Part shown: positions 1-7,454 of the stretch, piece after piece | Layout of the letters: each line of letters opens with the position of its first letter | Numbering within the stretch: the first letter of the stretch is position 1 | Assembly: GCA_012026935.1 (NCBI GenBank) | Contig: VEPI01000112.1 | Location: 1 to 34,031 of the forward strand | Source: Melioribacter sp. | GTDB taxonomy: Bacteria > Bacteroidota > Ignavibacteria > Ignavibacteriales > Melioribacteraceae | DNA length: 34,031 nucleotides | Direction of reading: 5' to 3' | The notes under the pieces: generated by a model | The model's input: the letters and a program-made list of their open reading frames with translations, nothing else | Database searches by the model: none | What the model was told of the DNA's origin: nothing | Program-made: the position numbers and the translations under genes

Positions 1-30
1 ATAAAAAAATCCCGACTTAAGCCGGGATTT
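1..30 (-). terminator. Rho-independent terminator of the ccm operon
   Basis: Perfect 8-bp arms (AAATCCCG at 7-14, CGGGATTT at 23-30). Read on the minus strand, the hairpin is followed by seven T (9-3). It begins 33 bp past the ccmF stop codon, so it closes the ccmCDEF transcript. Confidence 0.85.
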
Positions 31-63
31 AATATCTATATACTAACGACTAAATACTTTGTA

Positions 64-2457
64 CTAAACCAACGATTCCTTCGATCTTCTAAACGAAGCT
101 GTAATAAATCCTGCAACCATTGTAAGTACACCGATCCAAACTAAACTGATAAACGGTTTAATGCTTGCATCAATAGTTAAAATTTCTTTTGGTGCTGTTG
201 CAGCAGATTGTCCTTTACTAATTGACGAGAATAATAAACTTACTTCTGCATTTGTAGCGTTCATTGCAGTAATTGAAATTTTCAAATCCGCATCTTTAAT
301 TTCTACTGGAAAATAAACCGGTCCTTGTCCTTCATTTTCCATATACGGTTCAACTTTGTAATCTTTGCCTTTGTAAGCGATTGTTATATCAACACCAATT
401 CTAAATTTGCCTCCGCTTTGCATCGCAGACATATCTTTCGGAAGAACAAATTTATTAAAAGTAATCTCTTTACCTTCGAATGAAACTTTGTCTCCGCCTT
501 TCATTGTGGCAGGTGTACCTTGTTGATTTTCCTGACTATCGGAATAACTAACCGGAGCTACATAGAAATCTTTTGTAAGTCCTACTAAAATATCCGGCTC
601 GCGCATTAAGCTGTTGTTAAATTCTGCAATGAACATAATTGGAGAAACAACACGGACATTGTTTCCATCCTTCACCTCAATGTTCATATGATACTTTTTA
701 CCGTTGTCAAAAGGTGTGTATCCTACAAAAGTTAATTCATGACCAAGCACATTTACTTTTTGACCCTTCACTAAATCAACTTGTTTTTGCTGCGAATGAC
801 CTGCGGTAGCAAGTACACCAATTAAGAAAAGAGAGATACCAATATGTGCAACATAAGCACCAAGATGTGTTTTCTTTCCTTTAAAAATTTTATAAGCAAT
901 TTCCGTGTTAACAAAAAACGCAAATGAAGAAGAAAGAGTTAATATGATTAGCATTAGTCCGTGTACCCCGCCAATAAAAATAACCAGCAGTGTTAAAACA
1001 ACAGTGGAAATTACCGCAAACTGTGATTGCTTCCATAACTGTTTGCCTTCCGTATGTTTCCACTTTAATAAAATGCTCATTCCGTTTAGGAATCCTATAA
1101 TGATTGCAATGGGAAGATTCAATTCATTATAGAAACTTGTTTGTACAGTTGTGCCAAAAATAGGAGCTGATGTACCTACAGCAACTATGATAGCAGCGGC
1201 TATCAACGCAACAGAGCCGGTAAATAATGCAAGCTCGCGTGAAAGAACATTTTCTTCAAATGTAAAATGTTCGGTGAGAAATTTCCATCGGTAAACAATT
1301 CCGCCAATACCAATAACGGTAAACAAACCGAGAAAGATTATTAGGAAAAGATAGACTGCCATGCCGGGTTCAGCAAATGAATGTACTGATGCATCTCCTA
1401 GAATTCCGCTGCGGGTTAAAAATGTACTGTAAAGAACAAGAATGAACGTCATAATGCTTAAGATCAAATTTGTTTTTACAAATCTGCTTCCACCGCCTTT
1501 CTCCTGGGTTTTCTTCTGGACTAAAATTGTATGAATAGATGCAACACCAACAATCCAAGGAACAAGACTTGAGTTTTCAACAGGATCCCATCCCCAATAT
1601 CCGCCCCAGCCCAGAACTCCATATGCCCAGTAACCGCCAAGCATAATTGCTAATCCCAGAACACACGTACCTGCAAGAATCCATGGCATTGCTTGTTTAA
1701 CCCAGTCGCGGTATTCATTTTTAAGAATTGCGGCAAGTGCAAATGAAAATGGAACCGCAGACATTGCAAATCCGGTAAATAAAATTGGTGGATGGATCTG
1801 CATCCAGAAATTTTGAAGTAATGGATTTAGTCCTTTGCCTTGAATAATAAAATCATTAATGGAAATATTATTTGCTACCAATGCAGCATGCAGCTCTTTT
1901 CCCATTTGGACAAATTGTTTGTTCGCTTGCGGATCGGTGAAAATAAAACTTTGAAGAGCAGGCAAAGATAGAAACGCTTGATTAATGTTTTTCAGATCTA
2001 TAAAATCATTTTCCAACCAGATAAAATTGAATGGAGACTTAAGAAGCGGGCTAACCATAATTAATAAAAATGATAGCACAAGAGAAAAAATCATCATGAC
2101 TCTAGGTTCAAGGTCTCCGCGTTTGGAAGTGTAATCCAACAGAATCAGACCGATTACAGCAGTGAAAAAAGTCCAAAGCATAAAACTGCCTTCTTGACCC
2201 GCGTAAAAAGTAGACATAAGTAATCCTGTCGGAAGATCGCTGCCGCTGTAATTGTAAATATATTTATACTGATACTGATGAGTTAATACTGAATAAAGTA
2301 ATAAAGCAGCAGATGCAATGACCATAACAGCAGTAGTATGAAAACCTATTCTTGATAAAGACAATGTATTTTGATAACCTCGATAGGTTAGATAATACAT
2401 TATTACCGTAAACACTCCTGCTAATAATCCAAGAGTGAGCAAAATATTACCGATCAT
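64..2457 (-). CDS. ccmF: Cytochrome c maturation protein CcmF (haem lyase subunit)
   Basis: Integral membrane subunit of the System I haem lyase, which attaches haem to apocytochrome c outside the cytoplasmic membrane. The 797-residue protein is hydrophobic and multi-spanning. It has the WWD-type haem-handling motif WGWDPVENSS (288-297) and the conserved segments MQIHPPILFTG (219-229), TRSGILGDASVHSF (348-361) and HIGISLFLIG (538-547). His222, His309, His359 and His538 are spaced like the four haem-ligand histidines of E. coli CcmF (inference from spacing). A large extracytoplasmic domain (about 555-765) precedes a last membrane helix. The protein is longer than typical CcmF (about 650); roughly 50 residues are inserted between SPF (141-143) and GLNPLLQ (209-215). 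The ATG has AGGAG 6 nt upstream and lies 21 bp after ccmE. It is the last gene of the operon. Confidence 0.95.
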   Translation of the reverse strand: MIGNILLTLGLLAGVFTVIMYYLTYRGYQNTLSLSRIGFHTTAVMVIASAALLLYSVLTHQYQYKYIYNYSGSDLPTGLLMSTFYAGQEGSFMLWTFFTAVIGLILLDYTSKRGDLEPRVMMIFSLVLSFLLIMVSPLLKSPFNFIWLENDFIDLKNINQAFLSLPALQSFIFTDPQANKQFVQMGKELHAALVANNISINDFIIQGKGLNPLLQNFWMQIHPPILFTGFAMSAVPFSFALAAILKNEYRDWVKQAMPWILAGTCVLGLAIMLGGYWAYGVLGWGGYWGWDPVENSSLVPWIVGVASIHTILVQKKTQEKGGGSRFVKTNLILSIMTFILVLYSTFLTRSGILGDASVHSFAEPGMAVYLFLIIFLGLFTVIGIGGIVYRWKFLTEHFTFEENVLSRELALFTGSVALIAAAIIVAVGTSAPIFGTTVQTSFYNELNLPIAIIIGFLNGMSILLKWKHTEGKQLWKQSQFAVISTVVLTLLVIFIGGVHGLMLIILTLSSSFAFFVNTEIAYKIFKGKKTHLGAYVAHIGISLFLIGVLATAGHSQQKQVDLVKGQKVNVLGHELTFVGYTPFDNGKKYHMNIEVKDGNNVRVVSPIMFIAEFNNSLMREPDILVGLTKDFYVAPVSYSDSQENQQGTPATMKGGDKVSFEGKEITFNKFVLPKDMSAMQSGGKFRIGVDITIAYKGKDYKVEPYMENEGQGPVYFPVEIKDADLKISITAMNATNAEVSLLFSSISKGQSAATAPKEILTIDASIKPFISLVWIGVLTMVAGFITASFRRSKESLV

Positions 2458-2478
2458 AAAATCTCCTAACTGCTACTC

Positions 2479-2868
2479 CTACGAGTTAGCTTTTTTTCCA
2501 GCTTGATCTTGATATTTTGATGGGCACTTAGTGAGAATATCAGACGCGTGAAAATTTCCGTCATGATATTTGCCGGTTACAACGACACTTGTTGATGATT
2601 CAAAGTTATTAGGAATTGCACCATGATAAATTACTTTCATCGTGTTTCCTTCGGGGTCTTTCATATAAAAAGAAAAAAGATTATTAGTTTTATCTATCTC
2701 ATAATTTCTTTCTTTAACCCAGCTTCCCGTTGCTTTTACTGTTTTACCTGTTTGCATAACTTTTGCAAAACTGCTTTCGTACTGAACATTAGTTTGTGTA
2801 AATAAATAAATCATCACAGCAAGAAATACAATTATGATAGCTCCGCCGAACATATATTTATTTTTCAT
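2479..2868 (-). CDS. ccmE: Cytochrome c maturation haem chaperone CcmE, Cys-type (CxxxY)
   Basis: Membrane-anchored periplasmic haem chaperone that receives haem from CcmC and passes it to CcmF. It has 129 residues: an N-terminal anchor (about 8-24) followed by the OB-fold, with the typical features VKATGSWV (44-51), VIYHGAIPNNF (79-89) and VVVTGKYHDGNFHASDILTK (95-114). The haem-binding position, usually His in a HxxxY motif (E. coli LAKHDENY), is here LTKCPSKY: Cys115 and Tyr119. Cys-type CcmE proteins are known from archaea and Desulfovibrio-like bacteria, so this is a recognised variant rather than a defect. The start is supported by AAGGAG overlapping the end of ccmD; the gap to ccmD is 4 bp. 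Confidence 0.93.
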   Translation of the reverse strand: MKNKYMFGGAIIIVFLAVMIYLFTQTNVQYESSFAKVMQTGKTVKATGSWVKERNYEIDKTNNLFSFYMKDPEGNTMKVIYHGAIPNNFESSTSVVVTGKYHDGNFHASDILTKCPSKYQDQAGKKANS

Positions 2869-2872
2869 TTAA

Positions 2873-3022
2873 TTATTTCTCCTTTAATTCTTTTTCAATT
2901 GCTTTAAGTCGTTTATCTGTATTAAGAAGGAATAAAAATATCCCCGCCCATACAACAAGAACAATAGCTAATACAATGTATATTGAATTCTTTTCTAGAA
3001 ACTCTACTAATCCGCCTTCCAA
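2873..3022 (-). CDS. ccmD: Small CcmD-like membrane protein, TTG start
   Basis: Open frame of 49 codons between ccmC and ccmE. It has a short acidic N-terminus (MEGGLVEFLEKNS), one hydrophobic helix (about 13-33, IYIVLAIVLVVWAGIFLFLL) and a charged Lys/Glu tail ending KELKEK. This is the topology and size of CcmD, which links CcmC, CcmE and the CcmAB transporter in holo-CcmE release. The only credible start is TTG at 3020-3022: GAGGT overlaps the ccmC stop codon and sits 6 nt upstream, and a TAA stop lies two codons above the TTG. CcmD sequences are poorly conserved, so the name rests on topology, size and its position between ccmC and ccmE. Confidence 0.8.
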   Translation of the reverse strand: MEGGLVEFLEKNSIYIVLAIVLVVWAGIFLFLLNTDKRLKAIEKELKEK

Positions 3023-3030
3023 ATTTTACC

Positions 3031-3753
3031 TCAAATTAATTTTTTAGAAAGATTTTCTTTAATAATTATTGCCTGAGACCTGACTTTCCACATCCAAAAA
3101 TAAAGAATTGTAAATGCTATTAACGATGTAAAAAATACTAACCTCATATTGCCATTCATTTTAAAATCTACAACCGGACTTGTTCCCTGAACTATTTTTC
3201 CCGTGTTGGGATCAATTTCCAAAGAACCGGGATGTAAACCCAGCATTATTCTCGGCATTATGAAAATAAAAAACGGTACAGTTAAAAATGCAATTATAGA
3301 ATAAACCGCCGAGAGACGTGCACGTTTATCTTCATTCTCAATAGCTGAACGAAGAGCAAAAAGCGAACCATAAATTAATAGGAGGATGAAAATGCTAGTT
3401 TCCCGGGGGTCCCAATTCCAAAATGTTCCCCAATTAAATTTAGCCCAAATAGAACCTGTAACAGTTGCAAGAATGCAGAAGACCATTCCAATCTGCAATG
3501 AAGCCGATGATTTTGCATCGTCATCTAAATTTTTCTTTCTCAAATACTTAATACCATAAACCATCGCCATTAAAAATGCCAGTACAGAAAGCCATGCAGT
3601 AGGTACATGGAAAAAAATTATTTTCGCTTTTTCTCCGAGACCAGGTATTATAGGAAATTGCATCCAACCTTGTGGGTGTTCAACAATTGGGAATGAAATT
3701 CCGGTAATTATTACAAAGCACATCAGGACAAAAAGAACTATTTTCCAAATCAT
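3031..3753 (-). CDS. ccmC: Cytochrome c maturation protein CcmC (haem delivery to CcmE)
   Basis: Multi-spanning inner-membrane protein that binds haem on the outer face and loads it onto CcmE. It has 240 residues with several membrane segments. The WWD-type motif WGTFWNWDPRETS lies at 108-120. His49 (FFHVPTAW) and His174 (GLHPG) match the two haem-ligand histidines of the family. Length and motif order are normal. It is the first gene of the operon in this window. ccmA and ccmB (the ABC transporter) are not upstream here and must lie elsewhere if the system is complete; no ccmG or ccmH is present either. The promoter at 3802-3833 precedes it. Confidence 0.95.
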   Translation of the reverse strand: MIWKIVLFVLMCFVIITGISFPIVEHPQGWMQFPIIPGLGEKAKIIFFHVPTAWLSVLAFLMAMVYGIKYLRKKNLDDDAKSSASLQIGMVFCILATVTGSIWAKFNWGTFWNWDPRETSIFILLLIYGSLFALRSAIENEDKRARLSAVYSIIAFLTVPFFIFIMPRIMLGLHPGSLEIDPNTGKIVQGTSPVVDFKMNGNMRLVFFTSLIAFTILYFWMWKVRSQAIIIKENLSKKLI

Positions 3754-3801
3754 TATTACGCTTTCTTATGATAAATAATTTGTAATTAATAAATCGCGAT
3801 T

Positions 3802-3833
3802 CAAAAATAGGCAATTGAGCCTTGATATTCAAA
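3802..3833 (-). promoter_or_regulatory. Bacteroidetes-type promoter for ccmCDEF
   Basis: On the minus strand, TTTG (3833-3830) is followed by 20 nt and then TATTTTTG (3809-3802), a full match to the TTTG / TAnnTTTG promoter pattern of Bacteroidetes-type primary sigma factor. It lies about 50 nt upstream of the ccmC ATG. Confidence 0.6.
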
Positions 3834-3921
3834 AATGTAAAATGTACTCAACAATGTTAATTTAAGTATAACTAAATAATGTTGAAATCGTCTAATATTG
3901 TAGAAAAATCACGACAAACCA

Positions 3922-5022
3922 TTGCCTAAATCAAATCCAATAAAGAGATTATTCGATCTCTACACAAGTGATCTAAGTGCAGATGAGATCAACCGCTTAA
4001 TTAAACGCGATGCCGGAGAAGTTTATGAATTCTTTGCAAAAGATATACCAAAACCTGATCCATCCAAAAATAAAATTATCCGCGGATTTATTTTAGCAAG
4101 AAGTTTATTCAATGCTTTTTTGTTGAAACTAACTCCGGCGAGAAGAATTTTTTACTTAGCAGCTTTATTATTTTTTATTGTAGGGTATTCCCAACCTTCA
4201 CCTGCATATTTGATTCTTTCTTTTTTAATTTTCAATCTACTTATAGCGTTTGAACTTGCAGATAAACTTTCTGCAAAAAACGAACTTGATGTTGCACGTA
4301 AGATTCAATTCGATTTAATACCTAAACATTCTTCAACCATTTTCAATTACGAGATCGTTTCTTACTACGAACCTGCCCGTGAAGTTGGCGGAGATTACTT
4401 TGATGTAATTGAATCGAATGGACACTACTATATCGTAGTTGGAGATATTTCGGGTAAGGGAATGGCTGCGGCTCTTTATATGGTGCGTGTTCAGTCCATC
4501 ATTTATTTATTGCTGGATAGCTTATCTGATGTTAGAAACCTGCTAATAAATATCAAAAAATATTTTTCTAAATCATTACGCAGAGAATATTTTCTTACAC
4601 TATCAATTGCATCTATTGAAAAAAACGGAAAGATAAATTTTGCGCGTGCCGGTCATCCGCCTGCTTTGTGGTTTAAGAATGATAAAAAAGAATTTGAAGT
4701 TGTTTGCCCCAACGGTATTGGTATTGGTTTGAATGATAAAGGTGTTTTTGAAAAAACATTAGAAGAAATTTCATTTCAGCCGTGTGAGAAAGATATTATC
4801 TTTTTCTATACCGATGGGGTAAATGAAGCTATGAATATTCTCAGAGAGCAATTCGGAGAAGAAAATATTAAACGGATCATTAAAAATAATTGTGAAAAGT
4901 CAGCTGAAGATATAAAGAATTCGTTACTAAATGCCGTCACCAATTTCCGTGGTACTGCAAATCAGAATGATGATTTAACTTTTGTAATTTTAAAAGCTAA
5001 TCATTCTGAAGATAAATCTTAA
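3922..5022 (+). CDS. Membrane-anchored SpoIIE/RsbU-type PP2C serine phosphatase
   Basis: Probable serine phosphatase that dephosphorylates an anti-sigma-factor antagonist (STAS protein) in a partner-switching pathway. It has 366 residues. The N-terminal about 75 residues are unassigned, followed by two membrane helices (about 76-90 and 94-112), an ARKIQFDLIPK linker (125-135) as in RsbU-family proteins, and a SpoIIE phosphatase domain. Metal-binding Asp residues are visible: EVGGDYFD (Asp158), GDISGKGMAAAL (Asp175), FYTDGVNEA (Asp298) and NDDLTFV (350-351). The catalytic set is complete. Translation must start at TTG 3922: the frame opens after a TAG at 3901-3903 and there is no earlier ATG; no strong Shine-Dalgarno is visible. 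The 3' end overlaps the convergent Sel1 gene by 26 bp. No sensor domain other than the membrane segment is recognisable. Confidence 0.88.
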   Translation: MPKSNPIKRLFDLYTSDLSADEINRLIKRDAGEVYEFFAKDIPKPDPSKNKIIRGFILARSLFNAFLLKLTPARRIFYLAALLFFIVGYSQPSPAYLILSFLIFNLLIAFELADKLSAKNELDVARKIQFDLIPKHSSTIFNYEIVSYYEPAREVGGDYFDVIESNGHYYIVVGDISGKGMAAALYMVRVQSIIYLLLDSLSDVRNLLINIKKYFSKSLRREYFLTLSIASIEKNGKINFARAGHPPALWFKNDKKEFEVVCPNGIGIGLNDKGVFEKTLEEISFQPCEKDIIFFYTDGVNEAMNILREQFGEENIKRIIKNNCEKSAEDIKNSLLNAVTNFRGTANQNDDLTFVILKANHSEDKS

Positions 5023-6532
5023 ACTCTTCATCATCGGGCCTTAGTTCATCATACATTCTTTTAAGTGAGTTGTAAGCTGTTTCACTACCTCTCTGAGCGG
5101 CGTGGCGGTAATATCTGATTGCTGCTGCTTTGTTTTCTTTAACTCCAATCCCCTTTTCATAACATAAAGCAAGTGCGGTTTGAGCAAGTATTGATCCTTC
5201 ATTTGCGATATTATGTAATGTTGCAATCTCATCAGTATAATTTTTTACAACCGTTGAATCAAATAAATTACTCATTATAATTCTAATTGAAGCTTCTTTG
5301 CTTCCAAGTGCTTTCGCTGTTTCCCAATATTGAATAGCTTTTTCTCTATTTTTTTCAACCAATTTTCCCGTTGAATATAATAGACCGAGTTCAATTATTG
5401 ACGAAACATGTTTTTTCTCAACAGCTTTCTTAAGGAAATCCAGTGCCTGTTGATTTGACATTTGGTTATCGAATCCAAGAGCAGAAATACCTGCCCAGGC
5501 ATACATTGCGTTTGGATCACCACGATTTATTTTTTCTTTTAATGTATTGATTAATTCTTTTGATTGGATCATTGTAAATAAATACTCTCCGGCTTTCATC
5601 GAACCAAGCCTGTAAGCCCGTAAATAATTTACGGCTGCAAGTGTTAAATCTTTTTCGAACACGGTTCCGCTTTCGTATCCTTTTCCGATAAGCATTAAAG
5701 CTTCCGGGCTGCCGCTTCCAGCTGCGAATTTTAATAAACTTACCGCACTTGAATCTTTCGGCATAGATTGTTGTTGTAATTCATCTAATCCTAAAAATTT
5801 TTTTAGTTCGGAAGGTTTTTTATTGAGAACCTTCGAGATGATATCCTCTTTTTTATCTTTTCCTTTTTGTTCATCAAAATCATAAAAATCTAAATCCCAA
5901 TTAGGATCTATAACGGATGCCATTTCATCAATTCTTATAGATTGTTTTTCGTTAGAGTTAGCAGCAGAATCAATGACGGGTGTAAAACCGCTTTTCAGTA
6001 ATTGTTGTATTGCTTGCTTCGCAGGAACGTAATTGGCTTCTGCCGAAAGTCTGAAATATTTGTAAGCAATATTTAAATTTTTATTTATAGTTAGATTGTC
6101 TGTATAGATTAATCCGGCTGCAAATTGGGCTTCAGGCAATCCTGCAGAAGCGGCACTTTTAAAATTTTGAAAAGCTTCAAATGGATTCCACGGTACACCT
6201 ATTCCGTTGTACAACATAATGCCATAATTAAATTTTGCTGATGGAAGATTTTGATCAACAGCTTTTCGGATCCAATAAATTGCTTTAACAGTATCAGCAG
6301 GAAATCCGTTACCCAACAAATAACGTAACCCTAATTCGTGTTGTGCAAATGGATCGTTACGATTGGCCTCGGTTACTAAAAGATAACCGGCTATTAGTGA
6401 GTAAGAAGGATATTTTGCTTTGATAATAGGATATGTTCTCGGAGTGTTTTCTTTCAGAGCTTGACTTCGTGTTGAATCTTGAGCAAACAGAGACGTGTAT
6501 ATGATTAAAAATAGAAATATAAAATAGCGCAA
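4997..6532 (-). CDS. Secreted Sel1-like repeat (tetratricopeptide-type) protein
   Basis: A 511-residue protein with an N-terminal signal peptide (hydrophobic 3-17, ending LFAQ). It is built of helical Sel1-like repeats of about 36 residues, seen in two blocks (about 60-175 and 265-500), for example AQHELGLRYLLGNG, AKFNYGIMLYNGIG and AQTALALCYEKGIGVKENKA. A less regular Lys/Asp-rich linker lies between them (about 190-260). Sel1 repeats mediate protein-protein interactions; no enzyme domain is visible. The start is TTG at 6530-6532, with GGAAAG just upstream and the signal peptide beginning there; no ATG precedes it in frame. It lies 31 bp after the kinase-fold gene, so the two are probably co-transcribed. 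Its 3' end runs into the phosphatase gene on the other strand. Confidence 0.85.
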   Translation of the reverse strand: MRYFIFLFLIIYTSLFAQDSTRSQALKENTPRTYPIIKAKYPSYSLIAGYLLVTEANRNDPFAQHELGLRYLLGNGFPADTVKAIYWIRKAVDQNLPSAKFNYGIMLYNGIGVPWNPFEAFQNFKSAASAGLPEAQFAAGLIYTDNLTINKNLNIAYKYFRLSAEANYVPAKQAIQQLLKSGFTPVIDSAANSNEKQSIRIDEMASVIDPNWDLDFYDFDEQKGKDKKEDIISKVLNKKPSELKKFLGLDELQQQSMPKDSSAVSLLKFAAGSGSPEALMLIGKGYESGTVFEKDLTLAAVNYLRAYRLGSMKAGEYLFTMIQSKELINTLKEKINRGDPNAMYAWAGISALGFDNQMSNQQALDFLKKAVEKKHVSSIIELGLLYSTGKLVEKNREKAIQYWETAKALGSKEASIRIIMSNLFDSTVVKNYTDEIATLHNIANEGSILAQTALALCYEKGIGVKENKAAAIRYYRHAAQRGSETAYNSLKRMYDELRPDDEEFKIYLQND

Positions 6533-6563
6533 AATCTTTCCGATGAATTGTGCCCGTAATATA

Positions 6564-6980
6564 TTAAATGAGCCACTTCTTTAAAGAGAAATAATTTTTC
6601 CCATCCTTCGTAAAATATTTCATCTCATCCATTAGTTGCTCAATAATATAAAGACCCATCCCGCTCTCAGGCAAATTGTTAATGTCTTGCGGATCAAAGT
6701 CTAGTTTTGAAACAACTAAATTTTCTCTAGGCAAACCTTTATCAATAATAATTATTTCGAAAAAATTGGAATCTTTTTTTACTATAAGATCAATAGACTT
6801 AGTAACATCATTATTATATGAATGTTTAATTACATTATTAAGAGCTTCAGTTAAACAGATCTCCACTGCATTACTTATATGCTGTTCAATGCCATGCAGT
6901 TCCAGAAAAAAACGAATCTGTTTATTAACTAATGCAACATTTCCGTAATCGCTAACAATATTGAAACTTTGTTCAACCAC
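6564..6980 (-). CDS. RsbW-type anti-sigma / HATPase_c serine kinase-like protein
   Basis: A 138-residue single-domain GHKL ATPase of the RsbW/SpoIIAB kind. The N-box CLTEALNNVIKHS (42-54) holds Glu45 and Asn49, the G1-type segment is IIIIDKGLP (76-84), and the glycine-rich lid is ESGMGLYIIEQLMDEM (105-120). Such proteins bind a sigma factor or other target and phosphorylate a STAS antagonist. The start is GTG 6978-6980: an in-frame TGA lies six codons upstream, with GAGG before it. It precedes the Sel1 gene, and the partner phosphatase lies on the opposite strand 1.5 kb away. No STAS gene and no sigma-factor gene is present here, so the target is unknown. Confidence 0.85.
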   Translation of the reverse strand: MVEQSFNIVSDYGNVALVNKQIRFFLELHGIEQHISNAVEICLTEALNNVIKHSYNNDVTKSIDLIVKKDSNFFEIIIIDKGLPRENLVVSKLDFDPQDINNLPESGMGLYIIEQLMDEMKYFTKDGKNYFSLKKWLI

Positions 6981-7145
6981 TAATTCAAATCCTCATTTCC
7001 CTTGGCAATATAAAAAAGAGTGATATAAGTCCAAAGTCCAATCAAGGATGAAATTTGTTAAGGTAGGACTAAATGAGATAGTTATAGTGTGATTGGAATT
7101 CTAATCAAGTCCTTTGAAAAAAATGAACTTTTCAAATATTTTAAA

Positions 7146-7346
7146 CTATTTTTTTGCATCCGGTTTAATTTTACAAGTAGATATCCCGAACGGAAGATAA
7201 ACCGGGCACCAGCCTGTTGATGCTGTAAAAAGCGGAATAATACCCAATAAACCCCACCAACTTTGATACAAAATGCCAAGTGCAATTATTACTAAACCAA
7301 GTACTAATCGTAAAACTTTATCTAAACTGCCAACATTCTTTTTCAT
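7146..7346 (-). CDS. DUF2892 family small membrane protein
   Basis: A 66-residue protein with the DUF2892 pattern: MKKNVGSLDKVLRLVLGL, two membrane helices (about 11-27 and 30-43) and the conserved TGWCPVYLPFGISTCK segment with Cys47 and Cys58. The family is widespread, and in some proteins the domain is fused to rhodanese (YgaP type), which suggests a link to sulfur or redox chemistry; its function is unknown. AGGAG precedes the ATG. The 165 bp downstream, up to the kinase-fold gene, hold nothing I can recognise. Confidence 0.85.
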   Translation of the reverse strand: MKKNVGSLDKVLRLVLGLVIIALGILYQSWWGLLGIIPLFTASTGWCPVYLPFGISTCKIKPDAKK

Positions 7347-7421
7347 AATAACTCCTAATTACTATTGATATGATGCAATTGGAATCAAGAAGATTCCGAA
7401 AAATTTCTTTCACTTAATACA

Positions 7422-7450
7422 TAAAAAAGACGACGGCATTAGCGTCTTTT
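7422..7450 (-). terminator. Rho-independent terminator after the GNAT-like gene
   Basis: Stem AAAAGACG (7425-7432) with CGTCTTTT (7443-7450). Read on the minus strand, the second arm ends in a T run. It starts 5 nt after the stop codon of the gene at 7455-8582. Confidence 0.8.
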
Positions 7451-7454
7451 AATA

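Noticed and set aside
7082-7285. Open frame overlapping the DUF2892 gene in another frame
   Set aside because: The frame at 7146-7346 matches a known family with a good ribosome binding site; this one does not.
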